Assembly (NCBI RefSeq): GCF_001870435.1
Contig: NZ_MDDR01000003.1
Location: forward strand, 62,001-126,000
DNA from: Pseudomonas costantinii
Lineage (GTDB): Bacteria > Pseudomonadota > Gammaproteobacteria > Pseudomonadales > Pseudomonadaceae
Length of the DNA: 64,000 bases
Direction: 5' to 3'
Below the pieces are notes generated by a model, which searched no databases, was not told the DNA's origin, and worked only from the letters and a program-made list of their open reading frames with translations. Shown here one piece after another: positions 54,018 through 63,420 of this stretch (position 1 is its first letter; each line of letters begins with the position of its first letter). Position numbers and translations under genes: made by a program.

Positions 54018-54770
54018 TCATTCGATGCTGAACGGGAAGTACTTGTCGTTGATCTTCTTGTAGGTGCCGTCTGCCTTGATCTCTGCCAGGGCTTTGTTCA
54101 GGCGCTCGCGCAGCGGGTCGCCTTTGCGTACGGCGATACCGATCTTGTCGCTTTCAACCACCGGGTCGCCTTTGAACTCGTAGGCGGAACCGTCTTTGCT
54201 CTTGAGCCATTCGTACTGCACGTACTTGTCGGCGAGGATCCCGTCCAAACGGCCGGAAGTCAGGTCGAGGTAGGCGTTTTCCTGGGTGTCGTAGAGCTTG
54301 GCGGTGGTTTCCGGCAGCTTGTCTTCCAGGTAGGTACCGGCGAGCGTCGCGCGTTGGGCGCCGATGATCTTGCCTTTCAGGTAACCGGCGTCGGTCTTGA
54401 AGTCTTTGGTGGCTTTAGGCGCGATGAATTGCAGCTTGTTGGAGTAGTACGGGTCGGTGAAGTCGACAGCTTGCTTGCGTTCATCGGTGATGGACAGCGA
54501 GGACACCAGGAAGTCGAACTTCTTGGCGTTCAGGGCCGGGATGATGCCGTCCCAGTCGGACACATACACTTCACACTTCTCGATTTTCATCTTGGCGCAC
54601 AGGGCGTCGCCGATGTCTTTGTCGAAGCCCACGACGTTGCCGCTGGCGTCTTTATTGTTGAAGGGCGGGTACGCCGCTTCGATCCCCATTTTCAAGGTTT
54701 CTGCCATGGCCGTGGCGCTGAACGCCATCGAGACGGCCGCGGCCAGAAGGAATTTTTTATAGTTCTGCAT
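54018..54770 (-). CDS. Amino acid ABC transporter substrate-binding protein (ArgT/HisJ type)
   Basis: Periplasmic receptor of 250 residues. The signal peptide is MQNYKKFLLAAAVSMAFSATAMA. The mature part begins ETLKMGIEAAYPPFNNKDASGNVVGFDKDIGDALCAKM with the family signature GFDKDIGDALC. A cysteine pair (about C58, C65) is as in LAO/HisJ proteins, and SSLSITDERKQAVDFTDPYY follows. Likely ligands are arginine, lysine, ornithine or histidine. The ATG at 54770 is fixed by the signal peptide. Confidence 0.9.
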   Translation of the reverse strand: MQNYKKFLLAAAVSMAFSATAMAETLKMGIEAAYPPFNNKDASGNVVGFDKDIGDALCAKMKIEKCEVYVSDWDGIIPALNAKKFDFLVSSLSITDERKQAVDFTDPYYSNKLQFIAPKATKDFKTDAGYLKGKIIGAQRATLAGTYLEDKLPETTAKLYDTQENAYLDLTSGRLDGILADKYVQYEWLKSKDGSAYEFKGDPVVESDKIGIAVRKGDPLRERLNKALAEIKADGTYKKINDKYFPFSIE

Positions 54771-54783
54771 GCATGTTGCTCCG

Positions 54784-55557
54784 TTAGCGGTTGCTGGACA
54801 TGAATTGTTTGCAGCGCGCCGAAAGCGGGTTTTCAAACACCTGCTGTGGCGATCCTTGCTCTTCGACCAGGCCCTGGTGCAGGAACACCACTTCACTGGA
54901 AACCTGACGGGCGAAGCCCATTTCATGGGTGACCAGCAGCATGGTGCGGCCTTCTTCGGCCAGCGCGCGGATCACATTAAGTACTTCCTGAACCATTTCC
55001 GGGTCAAGGGCCGAGGTGGGCTCGTCGAACAGGATGACCTTGGGCTGCATCGCCAGGGTGCGCGCAATGGCCGCCCGTTGTTGCTGGCCGCCGGACAATT
55101 GCGCGGGGTAGGCGTGGCGCTTATCGCTGATGCCGACCTTGGCCAGCAGGGCTTCGGCCACTTCTATCGCTTCGGCCTTGCTCTGGCCAAGTACACGGCG
55201 GGGCGCCTCGATGATGTTGTCGAGGATGCTCATGTGCGGCCACAGATTAAAGTTTTGAAACACAAAACCGATTTCGCTGCGCAGGCGGTTGATCTGTTTG
55301 CCATCGGCGGCCATCAGTTCGCCGTTTTTTGCAGCCTTGAGCTTGAGCTCTTCACCGGCGACCAGGATCTGCCCCTGGTGCGGGTTTTCCAGCAGGTTAA
55401 TGCAACGCAGGAACGTGGACTTGCCGGAACCGGAGGAACCCAGGATCGAGATCACATCGCCGTCGCGAGCGGTCAGCGAGATACCTTTGAGTACCTCCAG
55501 CTCACCATAGCGTTTATGCAAGTTGCGGATTTCAAGTGCGGGCGCGGCCTCGGCCAT
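54784..55557 (-). CDS. Amino acid ABC transporter ATP-binding protein (HisP type)
   Basis: ABC ATPase of 257 residues. It has Walker [11 protein letters not shown] (34-43), Q-loop [12 protein letters not shown], signature [16 protein letters not shown], Walker [17 protein letters not shown], and H-loop VTHEMGFAR. The insert [30 protein letters not shown] between Walker A and the Q-loop is typical of HisP/ArgP-type importers. It is the first gene of the operon. GAGGACC precedes the ATG. The 555-bp gap to divergent gabP holds both promoters. Confidence 0.92.
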   Translation of the reverse strand: MAEAAPALEIRNLHKRYGELEVLKGISLTARDGDVISILGSSGSGKSTFLRCINLLENPHQGQILVAGEELKLKAAKNGELMAADGKQINRLRSEIGFVFQNFNLWPHMSILDNIIEAPRRVLGQSKAEAIEVAEALLAKVGISDKRHAYPAQLSGGQQQRAAIARTLAMQPKVILFDEPTSALDPEMVQEVLNVIRALAEEGRTMLLVTHEMGFARQVSSEVVFLHQGLVEEQGSPQQVFENPLSARCKQFMSSNR

Positions 55558-56112
55558 GTGCGGTCCTCATTGTGTTCATTGCGTTCGACGCTGTTGGGCC
55601 GCCTTCCTGGCGAGGCGCCAAGCTAGCATAGCGTTCGGATGACAGCCAACAGCGCTGCGGACGGTTAACGGGTGGTCTGCGGCAGGGTGTCGCATCGGCA
55701 CAGCAGCGTGTCGCGCCATCAACAACCCAACAGCCGTTTGAACCCGAAAATCCACAGGCTTCGCGTAAAAAAGGGCGCGATGGTGCCAGCTTTGGCCGGG
55801 TGTTGGAAGGGTTAACCGGGTAAACGGTGCTTATCAGCACTTTTATGGAGCGTCACGTACTTTTCGTGTGCGTTTTTGGTGCGCAATCTCGTCTTGAAAG
55901 TGAGTCGCCCGGTAACGCTATAGCGGAATGCCATTATTCTCAATGACTTGCGACAGCTGTTGAGTTGTCCTACAGCCCGCGTCAATCGTGGCTTTGTAAT
56001 ATTTTGGCGCAAATCTTGCGTAAAAAATAAAGAACGCCCTGTTGGTTTCTTTTCACGAGAAAGATCGCAGGCCGGGCGGACTGTTTTCGCAATTCCTCGT
56101 AAAGGTGTGTCA
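55558..56112. other. Divergent regulatory region between the ABC transporter and gabP (555 bp)
   Basis: No gene is supported here. A sigma-54 type promoter for gabP lies at 56004-56019. Nearer the transporter, GGGTTAACCGGGTAAACGG (about 55808-55826) and a run of short A/T motifs may be regulator sites. The transporter promoter was not fixed. A leader of about 80 nt would precede gabP. Confidence 0.5.
56004..56019 (+). promoter_or_regulatory. Sigma-54 promoter of gabP
   Basis: TTGGCGCAAATCTTGC matches the -24/-12 pattern (GG-N10-GC exact; TTGG C-C .. TTGC). Transcription would start near 56031, 82 nt before the gabP ATG. It implies control by RpoN and an activator such as NtrC or a GABA-responsive regulator. 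Confidence 0.7.
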
Positions 56113-57504
56113 ATGAGTAGTACGCAAAGCTCCAATGACCTCGAACAGGGGCTCAAACCGCGTCACGTCACCATGCTGTCGATTGCCGGCGTTATTGGTG
56201 CCGGTTTGTTTGTCGGCTCCGGCCACGCGATTGCCGCCGCCGGGCCTGCTGTGCTGTTGGCCTATGCGGCTGCCGGTACGCTGGTGGTATTGGTGATGCG
56301 CATGCTGGCCGAGATGGCCGTGGCCTCGCCGGACACCGGTTCGTTTTCCACCTACGCCGACCGTGCGATCGGTCACTGGGCCGGTTTCACCATCGGCTGG
56401 CTGTACTGGTGGTTCTGGGTGCTGGTGATTCCGTTGGAAGCCAACGCCGCTGCGACCATCTTGCATGCCTGGTTCCCTGACGTGGCGATATGGGCGTTTA
56501 CCCTGATCATCACCTTGCTGCTGACGGCGACGAACCTGTTCAGCGTGAAGAATTACGGTGAGTTCGAGTTCTGGTTTGCGCTGATCAAAGTCGTGGCGAT
56601 TGTCGGCTTTGTGATCCTTGGCCTGGCCGCGATCTTTGGCTTCCTGCCGACCAGCCAGGTCAGCGGCGTTTCGCACTTATTTGACACCCAAGGCTTCATG
56701 CCCAATGGCATGGGCGCAGTATTGGCTGCGATCCTGACCACCATGTTCTCCTTCATGGGCACCGAGATTGTCACCATCGCGGCGGCTGAGTCGAAGAACC
56801 CTGGCCAGCAAATCACCAAGGCCACCAACTCGGTGATCTGGCGGATTGGTTTGTTCTACCTGCTGTCGATCTTCATCGTTGTGTCGCTGGTGCCTTGGAA
56901 CGATCCGACCCTGGCGGCCGTAGGTTCCTACCAAACCGTGCTGGAGCGCATGGGCATCCCGAATGCCAAGCTGATCGTCGACCTGGTGGTATTGGTTGCC
57001 GTGACCAGTTGCCTCAACTCGGCGCTGTACACCGCCTCGCGCATGCTGTTTTCCCTGGGGCGTCGCGGTGATGCACCGGCCGTGGCCAAGCGCACCAACA
57101 AAAGCGGCACACCTTACTGGGCGGTGATGCTGTCCACTGGCGCAGCGTTCCTGGCGGTATTCGCTAACTACGTGGCCCCGGCGGCGGTATTCGAGTTCCT
57201 GCTGGCCAGCTCCGGCGCCATCGCGTTGCTGGTGTACCTGGTGATCGCGGTATCGCAACTGCGTATGCGCCAGAAGCGCACGGCGGCGGGCGAGAAAATT
57301 GTGTTCAAGATGTGGTTGTTCCCGGGCCTGACCTACGCGGTGATGGTGTTCATCGTCGGCACGTTGACCATCATGCTGTTCCAGGAAGCGCACCGGGTCG
57401 AGATTATCGCAACCGGTATCCTGAGCTTGCTGGTGGTGTTGGCGGGGTTGTTTGTGGCGAGCCGTCGCAAGGCCCAGAGAGTAGGCGCTGCGGTGCTGAA
57501 CTGA
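56113..57504 (+). CDS. gabP: Amino acid permease, gamma-aminobutyrate (GabP) type
   Basis: APC-superfamily permease of 463 residues with twelve membrane helices. The start SSNDLEQGLKPRHVTMLSIAGVIGAGLFVGSGHAIAAAGPAVLLAY carries the AAT-family motif GVIGAGLFVGSG. AEMAVASPDTGSFSTYADRAIGHWAGFTIGWLYW and ASRMLFSLGRRGDAP are typical of GabP. The ATG at 56113 has AAAGGTG before it. It probably takes up 4-aminobutyrate or beta-alanine as a nitrogen source, which fits a sigma-54 promoter. A related amino acid specificity cannot be excluded. Confidence 0.85.
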   Translation: MSSTQSSNDLEQGLKPRHVTMLSIAGVIGAGLFVGSGHAIAAAGPAVLLAYAAAGTLVVLVMRMLAEMAVASPDTGSFSTYADRAIGHWAGFTIGWLYWWFWVLVIPLEANAAATILHAWFPDVAIWAFTLIITLLLTATNLFSVKNYGEFEFWFALIKVVAIVGFVILGLAAIFGFLPTSQVSGVSHLFDTQGFMPNGMGAVLAAILTTMFSFMGTEIVTIAAAESKNPGQQITKATNSVIWRIGLFYLLSIFIVVSLVPWNDPTLAAVGSYQTVLERMGIPNAKLIVDLVVLVAVTSCLNSALYTASRMLFSLGRRGDAPAVAKRTNKSGTPYWAVMLSTGAAFLAVFANYVAPAAVFEFLLASSGAIALLVYLVIAVSQLRMRQKRTAAGEKIVFKMWLFPGLTYAVMVFIVGTLTIMLFQEAHRVEIIATGILSLLVVLAGLFVASRRKAQRVGAAVLN

Positions 57505-57535
57505 TGGCGTGCGGTTGTTAGAGCGCAGCTAAACC

Positions 57536-57567
57536 ATGTGGGAGCCGGGCAAGCCCGGCTCCCACAT
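57536..57567. repeat. REP palindrome, near-perfect
   Basis: ATGTGGGAGCCGGGC and GCCCGGCTCCCACAT are exact complements around AA. It lies between the convergent gabP and the next gene. It is the most regular REP copy in the window. Confidence 0.85.
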
Positions 57568-57578
57568 TTGCTTATGCG

Positions 57579-57992
57579 TCAGTCTTGCGAGTTGACCAGC
57601 GCCTGGGACGCCGCAACGTAATCCGCCTGGAACTGCGGCGATTCAATCCACGCCAGCGCGGCCGCTTCATCATCGCTATCCGTGGCCCACTGCCGATATT
57701 CGATCAGCGCCGCCAGGATAAAGTCGGTGGCTTCCTCTTCGCCTTCCTGCTCCAGCACCAGTGCCAGCAACGGGTGCGCCAGGAATACCGCACACAGCGC
57801 CTGCTGGCTGGTCTCGCCCGCCGTGCGCATCTCGACAAACAACTCGGTCAAGTCCACCGACTCAAGGTCAATGCGGCTGTCATCGCCGGCAAACGCATCC
57901 GGCTTGGTCGCGACGGCGCGCTGGGTACGGTTCTGCTTGGCCTTGGCCTTTGCCCGGTGGGCACGTTTTTGCTGCTTGTTCGGCGAGGCCAT
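57579..57992 (-). CDS. Conserved hypothetical protein (137 aa)
   Basis: Soluble protein with a strongly basic start (SPNKQQKRAHRAKAKAKQNRTQR), which suggests RNA or DNA contact. An acidic helical body follows (SVDLTELFVEMRTAGETSQQALCAVFLAHPLLALVLEQEGEEEATDFILAALIEYRQWA). There is no known domain that I recognise. It stands alone, convergent with gabP and 70 nt from the hydrolase gene upstream, with which it may be transcribed. Confidence 0.7.
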   Translation of the reverse strand: MASPNKQQKRAHRAKAKAKQNRTQRAVATKPDAFAGDDSRIDLESVDLTELFVEMRTAGETSQQALCAVFLAHPLLALVLEQEGEEEATDFILAALIEYRQWATDSDDEAAALAWIESPQFQADYVAASQALVNSQD

Positions 57993-58062
57993 GGGCTCAC
58001 GTCCTTGGTTCAGGATCTGGGTGGCGTATTGAAGCGCAGGTTGGGGGAAATCCCAAGGGAAT

Positions 58063-58983
58063 CTAAGTGCGTTCCGTCACACGGTGCCCTGGTGTGCCTT
58101 GCGCCAACTCGCCTTGTTGCAGCCATGCCAATGCAATCGGCCACAACCGGTCCTGATACTCACTGCGAAAGAATGCAAAATGTCCGACGCCTTTTTCGCC
58201 AATATCTTCCGGGGCGATCCGTAGATGAGTGCGCACGCTGCCTTTGAAATAGCTCAGTAAGCGCTCAATTGCGGCCACCGTTCCGAATGGATCATCGGTG
58301 ATACTGACGGCCAGCACCTGCGCCTTCACGCGGCCAAATGGCAACTCACTCAAGGTGCGTCCGCTAGGGCGTGTTTCATACGTCGGCGTCGGTGTTGCCC
58401 AGTCGCGCACCACGCCTGCCGGCGTATCTTCCAGCCAGCCCAGTCGCTTGCCTGGGAAGTACCCGCACAGCGCGGTCACCAGCGGCATCATCACATGCCA
58501 CTTGCCAAACATCCGCCAGCGCCCACTCGCCTGGTAATCGCGCCAGTAAGCGAACTGAGCGCCCACTGTCACAATCCGTCGAATCACCGCGCCCGACGCC
58601 CCCAACCCCGCTGCACAACCACCAAAACTGTGGCCGACCACGTCAATTGGCTGCCCCGCAAACTCCCGTTGCGCCCGCTGCAGCACCGCTTCGAAATCCA
58701 GCACGCCCCAATCCGACCATGACGCCTTGAAGCCTCGCAGCGAACCGCTTCTGGATTCACCGATGCCGCGATAATCGTAAGTAATGACGTCGAAGCCATT
58801 GGCAAACAGGTAGTCGGCGAAGCGCGAATAGTGGCGGCAGCGCACAGAGGTGGCGGCGTTGATGATCACCACGGGGCGTGTCGGGTCGGTTCTGATATGG
58901 CGCCAGGTGAAGCCGCCCAGGAGGTAGCCGTCGGCAGCGGGCTCGCGGAATGTTTCTGGAGCGGGTCGTGTGGGCAGGTTCAT
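58063..58983 (-). CDS. Alpha/beta hydrolase
   Basis: 306 residues with the alpha/beta-hydrolase fold. VITYDYRGIGESR (about 70-82) precedes the nucleophile elbow VVGHSFGG (S about 117). The catalytic aspartate is probably in SITDDPFG, and the histidine in EKGVGHFAFFR near residue 277. YheT/serine-aminopeptidase-like hydrolases share this look. The ATG at 58983 (MNLPTRPAPETFREP) is used. A much longer frame upstream runs antisense to the neighbouring transporter and is not coding. The substrate is unknown. Confidence 0.82.
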   Translation of the reverse strand: MNLPTRPAPETFREPAADGYLLGGFTWRHIRTDPTRPVVIINAATSVRCRHYSRFADYLFANGFDVITYDYRGIGESRSGSLRGFKASWSDWGVLDFEAVLQRAQREFAGQPIDVVGHSFGGCAAGLGASGAVIRRIVTVGAQFAYWRDYQASGRWRMFGKWHVMMPLVTALCGYFPGKRLGWLEDTPAGVVRDWATPTPTYETRPSGRTLSELPFGRVKAQVLAVSITDDPFGTVAAIERLLSYFKGSVRTHLRIAPEDIGEKGVGHFAFFRSEYQDRLWPIALAWLQQGELAQGTPGHRVTERT

Positions 58984-59154
58984 GGGGCGGCTCGGTGCTT
59001 GCGCTTTCGGTATGGGCTTGAAGGCCCGCGCGCTTTTATAAGAAACCGAAATTAACAAATTTAGCGCGGCGTGGGCGTAAGGATTGTCGCGATGCTCGAC
59101 CTTATCTGCTTGGGTGCTTAGGCTTACGGTCTTTTGATCGACCAGAGTCAGCCC

Positions 59155-60120
59155 ATGACCCGCGACACCCTCGAACACAACCAGATCCCGATCTACTTCG
59201 TCGCAGTCCTCCTGGCTGTCGCGTTCGGCGTGCTGGCCCCCTCGTTGGCGCATGGCCTGAGCGTACTGGTCACCCCCGCGATTGCGGTGCTGATGTACGC
59301 GATGTTCCTGCAAATCCCGTTTCTGGACCTGCGCCAAGGCTTGGGCAACAAGCGCTTCATGTCGGCATTGTTGCTGGCCAACTTCGTTTTGATCCCGCTG
59401 CTGGTCTGGGCGCTGACGCGGGGGCTGGTCGACCACCCGGCGATTCTGGTGGGGGCGCTGTTGGTGCTGCTGACGCCGTGTATCGACTACGTGGTGGTGT
59501 TTACGCATATCGGCAAGGGCGATTCGCGGCTGATCCTGGCGGCGACGCCGATTCTGTTACTGCTGCAACTGGTGCTGTTGCCGGTGTATCTGGGGGTGAT
59601 GCTCGGGGCGCAGTCGCAAGTGGTTGTTTCGGCGGGGCCGTTTATTGAGGCGTTCCTGTTGCTGATCGTAGCGCCGATGGTGCTGGCGGTGTTGACCGCT
59701 TCCCTGTCCCGGCGATCGCGTGTCATCGGCGCATGGAGCGAGGCCTGGGCCTGGCTGCCTGTTCCGGCCATGGCGCTGGTGTTGGTGGTGGTGATCGGTT
59801 CGCAAATCACTACCGTGGTGCGCGATATAGCCCTGCTGGCTCCAGTGATCCCGGTGTATGTCGGCTTCTTGCTGCTGGCGCCGCTGATGGGAGCGCTGGC
59901 AGCGCGGCTGTTCAAGTTGCCGGCCGTCACGGCCCGGGCGGTCACGTTCAGCGCTTCCACGCGCAACTCGCTGGTGGTGCTACCACTGGCCTTGGCGCTG
60001 CCTGAAGATATTCGTGGGTTGGCCGCTGCCGCGGTGATCCTGCAGACCTTGCTCGAGCTGATTGGCGAGTTCATCTACGTGCGCTGGGTGCCACGGCTGG
60101 TATGGCCCGTCGATCGCTAG
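59155..60120 (+). CDS. Bile acid/arsenite-type (BASS/ArsB-like) transporter
   Basis: Ten-helix membrane protein of 321 residues. Typical blocks of the Acr3/SBF superfamily are VTPAIAVLMYAMFLQIPFLDL, LLTPCIDYVVVFTHIGKGDSRLILAATPILLLLQ and RAVTFSASTRNSLVVLPLALALP. The last resembles the FxxSxRxxxxV motif of arsenite efflux proteins. No arsenate reductase or ArsR gene is adjacent, so an arsenic role is not supported by context. An organic anion is as likely. ATG at 59155 is preferred to a TTG 21 nt before it. Neither has a good ribosome site. Confidence 0.75.
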   Translation: MTRDTLEHNQIPIYFVAVLLAVAFGVLAPSLAHGLSVLVTPAIAVLMYAMFLQIPFLDLRQGLGNKRFMSALLLANFVLIPLLVWALTRGLVDHPAILVGALLVLLTPCIDYVVVFTHIGKGDSRLILAATPILLLLQLVLLPVYLGVMLGAQSQVVVSAGPFIEAFLLLIVAPMVLAVLTASLSRRSRVIGAWSEAWAWLPVPAMALVLVVVIGSQITTVVRDIALLAPVIPVYVGFLLLAPLMGALAARLFKLPAVTARAVTFSASTRNSLVVLPLALALPEDIRGLAAAAVILQTLLELIGEFIYVRWVPRLVWPVDR

Positions 60121-60207
60121 GGCGATGAATGTTTGACTTCGTTCAGGCGCTATTCAGGGATGGGGCGGGCAACATGGCGCGGCTCATTTCACCTGACAGG
60201 CTTAACA

Positions 60208-61848
60208 ATGGATCAACACAATCGCTTTCGAATGGAATCGCTGGGTATTTTTCTGATTGCCTTGCTGCTGTTTACCCTGGGGATCTGGGATCAGGCCCCG
60301 CAGGGCTTTGACGGCCGCTGGGCCGTGTTCATGCAAGAGATGTTTCGTCACGGCGCGAGTCTCTTTCCTAGCACCTATGGCGAGCCTTATCCGGATTACC
60401 CGGGTACCGCGACCTATTTCAGTTTTCTCTTCGCCCGCTTGTTCGGAGCGCCCAACGTCTTGGCCAACATCATGCCCACCGCCTTGGCTTCTGCTGGGGT
60501 GATGGCGCTGATCTACCGCTTGCTGGTGCCTTCCGGCCGAGCATGGGCGCTGCTGACGGTATTGCTTACCGCATTGACTGCTCAGTTGTTGGAAAAGTCG
60601 CGCTCGGTATGCCTGGATCAAATGGTTTCCTTGCTGTGCCTGGGGTGTTTCTACCTACTGCATACCGGTGAGCGCACCGGCTCGAAGCTCCGGCAGTATG
60701 CGGTCTTCCCCTTGTTTGTGGTGGCGTTCGCTATTCGTGGGCCGCTGGGGTTGATCGAGGTCTGTGGGGTTGCCTGTGTGTATTGGGCGCTAAGCCCGGC
60801 CGGTACTCGGGAAGACAGGATTTTCCTGCTGAAAAAGGTGATTGCCCACGGTGTTATCGGCCTGATCCTGCTCGCCGGTTGCTGGTGGGTACTGTTGAAG
60901 CTGGCCCGGTTCAGCGGGGGTGACAGCTTTGCCGATGACGTGCTCAGGATGCAGGTGGCCGGTCGCCTCGACGAAACCGGCGAGCCGTTTTACTTCTACT
61001 TCAAGCTGAGCCTGTACCGCTATTTCCCGGTGGTACCCCTGGCGCTGGCGACGCTGATTGCCCTGCGTCACAAATGGTCGCTGCGTCATGCGGATGCCGA
61101 CGTACAGCTAATGCTGCGCCTGGGCGCCTGTGGCCTGATGATTCTGTTGGGGTTGTCGGTCCCGCACTTCAAGCGGGCCTATTACATTGTGCCCATGGTG
61201 CCCATGTTTGCCGCTGTGGCTGCGTATGGCCTGCTTCAGGCTCAAGGCTGGCTGCTTAGCGTACGCCGCGGTTATGAGTGGCTGGTGGCGCTGTTACCGG
61301 CTCTGGCGATCCTCGCGGTGTTTGTTTGCCGCTATTTGTGGAACAAGCACGGTTACTGGCCTGACGTTTCCGTGCCGGTATTGGTGGGCGTGCTGATTGT
61401 TTTGCAGTTGGCTGCCATCCTTGTCTGGCAGCGTTTACAGGGCCGTGTGGCGCAGCGCCTGGTGATACTCAGTTTGATCGCCCTGGCCACCCAGTGGCTG
61501 GTGCTGGTCAAGGCGGTTGAGCCGTCCAAGGACCTGCAATTCGACACCCGCAGCTTTGTGGGTGCGGTAGAAAAACTGCGGGCCGGGAACCCGGGGACGC
61601 TGGTGTTCCTCAACCTCAACAAAGACACCTGGGCGATTCGCTACATCATGAACCTGGATCACGACGAGCAGCCGCTGTTTATTGGTGGCAATCAGTTAGA
61701 GCGGTTGCAGACATTACCTCGTCCGGCCTGGGTCATTGTGGCGCGCAAAGAAACCGAGCTGCTGCGCGGTACGCCGCTGGAACATCTTGCGCCGGTATTC
61801 AATGGGCGACTGAATGACAATCCGCTGTTGGTTTTCCAGGTGCAGTGA
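60208..61848 (+). CDS. ArnT-like membrane glycosyltransferase (GT39/GT83 type)
   Basis: 546 residues with about twelve membrane helices in the first 430. The first periplasmic loop has WDQAPQGFDGRWAVFMQEMFRHGASLFPSTYGEPYPDYPGTATYFSFLFARLFG, whose acidic and YP residues match the ArnT/PMT layout. A soluble C-terminal domain of about 120 residues ends it (DTRSFVGAVEKLRAGNPGTLVFLNLN). Such enzymes move a sugar from a polyprenyl-phosphate donor to lipid A or another envelope acceptor. No arn operon is nearby, so the donor is unknown. The start is set at ATG 60208. ATG 60232 is an alternative. Confidence 0.78.
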   Translation: MDQHNRFRMESLGIFLIALLLFTLGIWDQAPQGFDGRWAVFMQEMFRHGASLFPSTYGEPYPDYPGTATYFSFLFARLFGAPNVLANIMPTALASAGVMALIYRLLVPSGRAWALLTVLLTALTAQLLEKSRSVCLDQMVSLLCLGCFYLLHTGERTGSKLRQYAVFPLFVVAFAIRGPLGLIEVCGVACVYWALSPAGTREDRIFLLKKVIAHGVIGLILLAGCWWVLLKLARFSGGDSFADDVLRMQVAGRLDETGEPFYFYFKLSLYRYFPVVPLALATLIALRHKWSLRHADADVQLMLRLGACGLMILLGLSVPHFKRAYYIVPMVPMFAAVAAYGLLQAQGWLLSVRRGYEWLVALLPALAILAVFVCRYLWNKHGYWPDVSVPVLVGVLIVLQLAAILVWQRLQGRVAQRLVILSLIALATQWLVLVKAVEPSKDLQFDTRSFVGAVEKLRAGNPGTLVFLNLNKDTWAIRYIMNLDHDEQPLFIGGNQLERLQTLPRPAWVIVARKETELLRGTPLEHLAPVFNGRLNDNPLLVFQVQ

Positions 61849-62040
61849 GTCAGTCGCCGTACTCATCATGGCGGTTAGGGCTAGGCCTTTGGGTAAATAG
61901 TCCCGTTGTCGCGCAACGGGACGCTGGCTCCATGCTTTCGCCTTAGTCGCTGTGCTTACAAATCTCCCCTATTTTCGCAGCGTAACTCTGTCCCAGAATC
62001 CCGGCGTCGTTTAGACACAAACCTGAATCCGGGAACTCAC

Positions 62041-62865
62041 ATGACCAACTATCTGCACCTGAACCGGGCCAATTGGGATGAGCGCGCTGCGCTGCACGCC
62101 GAGTCGCCCGACTATGCCTTTCAAGCCTTCGTCGAAGACCCAGGCTTCCTCTCCGAAGTCGTGCGTTTTGACCTGCCGCTGCTGGGAAGTATTGCCGGCC
62201 TGCGCGGTGTTCACCTGCAATGCCACATTGGCACCGATACCTTGTCGCTCTCCCGGTTGGGCGCGCAGATGAGCGGGCTCGACTTCTCTGCGGCGGCATT
62301 GGCCGAGGCGCGTGCGCTGGCAGAGCGCGCCGGCGCGCACATCGACTTCGTCGAGTCGGACGTTTATAGCGCCTCGACGGTGCTGCCGGCCGGTAGCTTT
62401 GACTTTGTGTACACCGGCATCGGCGCACTGTGCTGGATACCCAGCATTGACGACTGGGCTCGCAACGTCAGTGAGCTGCTCAAGCCGGGCGGCCGGTTGT
62501 TCATTCGCGAAGGCCATCCGGTGATGTGGGCGGTCGACGAACGTCGTGATGACCTTTTGTCCCTCACGCTGCCGTATTTCGAGCGAGAAGAACCGCTGGT
62601 GTGGGATGACGCGAACACCTATGTGCAAACCGATAAAACGCTGACGGCGTCGGTGACTCACCAATGGAACCATGGGTTGGGGGAAATCATCAGCGCGCTG
62701 CTCAAGCACGGCCTGCAGATAACTGGGCTGACTGAGCACCAGAGCGTGCCTTGGGAGGCGTTGCCGGGTCAGATGAGCTGCGACAGTCACGGTGAGTGGC
62801 GACTGAATGAGGCGCCGTGGCGGTTGCCGCTGAGCTATACCCTGCAAGCGATCAAGGGCTCGTGA
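62041..62865 (+). CDS. Class I SAM-dependent methyltransferase
   Basis: 274 residues, MTNYLHLNRANWDERAALHAESPDY at the N-terminus. Motif I is altered (LRGVHLQCHIGTDTLSLSRLGAQMSGLDFSAAALAEAR, about 57-94). Motif II/III is SFDFVYTGIGALCWIPSIDDWARNVSELLKPGGRLFIREGHP. A C-terminal WNHGLGEIISALLKHGLQITGLTEH substrate cap is typical of small-molecule methyltransferases. The substrate is unknown. A 190-bp gap separates it from the glycosyltransferase gene. GGGA precedes the ATG. Confidence 0.82.
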   Translation: MTNYLHLNRANWDERAALHAESPDYAFQAFVEDPGFLSEVVRFDLPLLGSIAGLRGVHLQCHIGTDTLSLSRLGAQMSGLDFSAAALAEARALAERAGAHIDFVESDVYSASTVLPAGSFDFVYTGIGALCWIPSIDDWARNVSELLKPGGRLFIREGHPVMWAVDERRDDLLSLTLPYFEREEPLVWDDANTYVQTDKTLTASVTHQWNHGLGEIISALLKHGLQITGLTEHQSVPWEALPGQMSCDSHGEWRLNEAPWRLPLSYTLQAIKGS

Positions 62866-62900
62866 GTTTCCCCTGCTCGGCAGGACAAATCGCAGGCAAC

Positions 62901-62927
62901 AAAAAACCCGCACTAGGCGGGTTTTTT
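62901..62927. terminator. Bidirectional terminator
   Basis: AAAAAACCCG and CGGGTTTTTT pair around CACTAGG, with T-runs on both strands. It ends the methyltransferase transcript (plus) and the tRNA-Phe transcript (minus). Confidence 0.9.
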
Positions 62928-62968
62928 GTGTGTTTCAGATGACATTTGCACCACCTGAAACTAATTAG

Positions 62969-63044
62969 TGGTGCCCAGAGACGGAATCGAACCGCCGACA
63001 CGGGGATTTTCAATCCCCTGCTCTACCGACTGAGCTATCTGGGC
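62969..63044 (-). tRNA. tRNA-Phe (anticodon GAA)
   Basis: 76 nt with encoded CCA. Acceptor GCCCAGA pairs with TCTGGGC. D-arm GCTCAGTCGGTAGAGC, anticodon arm GGGGATTGAAAATCCCC with GAA, T-arm GCGGTTCGATTCCGTC. It lies 103 nt after the yggX stop, on the same strand. No integrase gene is beside it. Confidence 0.97.
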
Positions 63045-63147
63045 AACGGGGCGCATTAAACGGGTTTTTCGGGGGGTCGTCAAGCAAGTTTTCAAAAAAT
63101 ATTTAATTATTACCGTCGCTTACGTGCCGACCCCGGATTTTGATCAA

Positions 63148-63420
63148 TTATTGAGCAGGCGGCACGTAGCCGTCAGCCTTGGCGTAATCCTCGCCGGAAA
63201 AGAACTTGTCCATCTCGCCTTGAAGATATTTACGGTCTTCGGCGTTCATCATGTTCAGGCGCTTTTCGTTGATCAGCAGGGTCTGGTGTTTTTGCCAGTC
63301 GGCCCAGGCCTTGGCGGAGACGTGATCGAAAATGTCCTGGCCCTTGGCACCCGGGAACGGGGCACGCTCCAGGGCGGGTAATTCTTCGTGGTATTTGCGG
63401 CACATGATGGTGCGGGTCAT
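63148..63420 (-). CDS. yggX: Fe(2+)-trafficking / oxidative damage protection protein YggX
   Basis: Small cytoplasmic protein of 90 residues, [20 protein letters not shown], with the conserved C7 and helices [43 protein letters not shown]. YggX supports Fe-S cluster protection and repair. The start overlaps mutY by 4 nt (ATGA), the standard mutY-yggX pair in gamma-proteobacteria, where YggX may protect the Fe-S cluster of MutY. Confidence 0.96.
   Translation of the reverse strand: MTRTIMCRKYHEELPALERAPFPGAKGQDIFDHVSAKAWADWQKHQTLLINEKRLNMMNAEDRKYLQGEMDKFFSGEDYAKADGYVPPAQ

Noticed and set aside
58984..59508. Long N-terminal extension of the hydrolase gene reading HHVVDTRRQQHQQR
   Set aside because: It is antisense to the membrane transporter gene at 59155. 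The composition is that of a shadow frame, and MNLPTRPAPE at 58983 is the sensible start.
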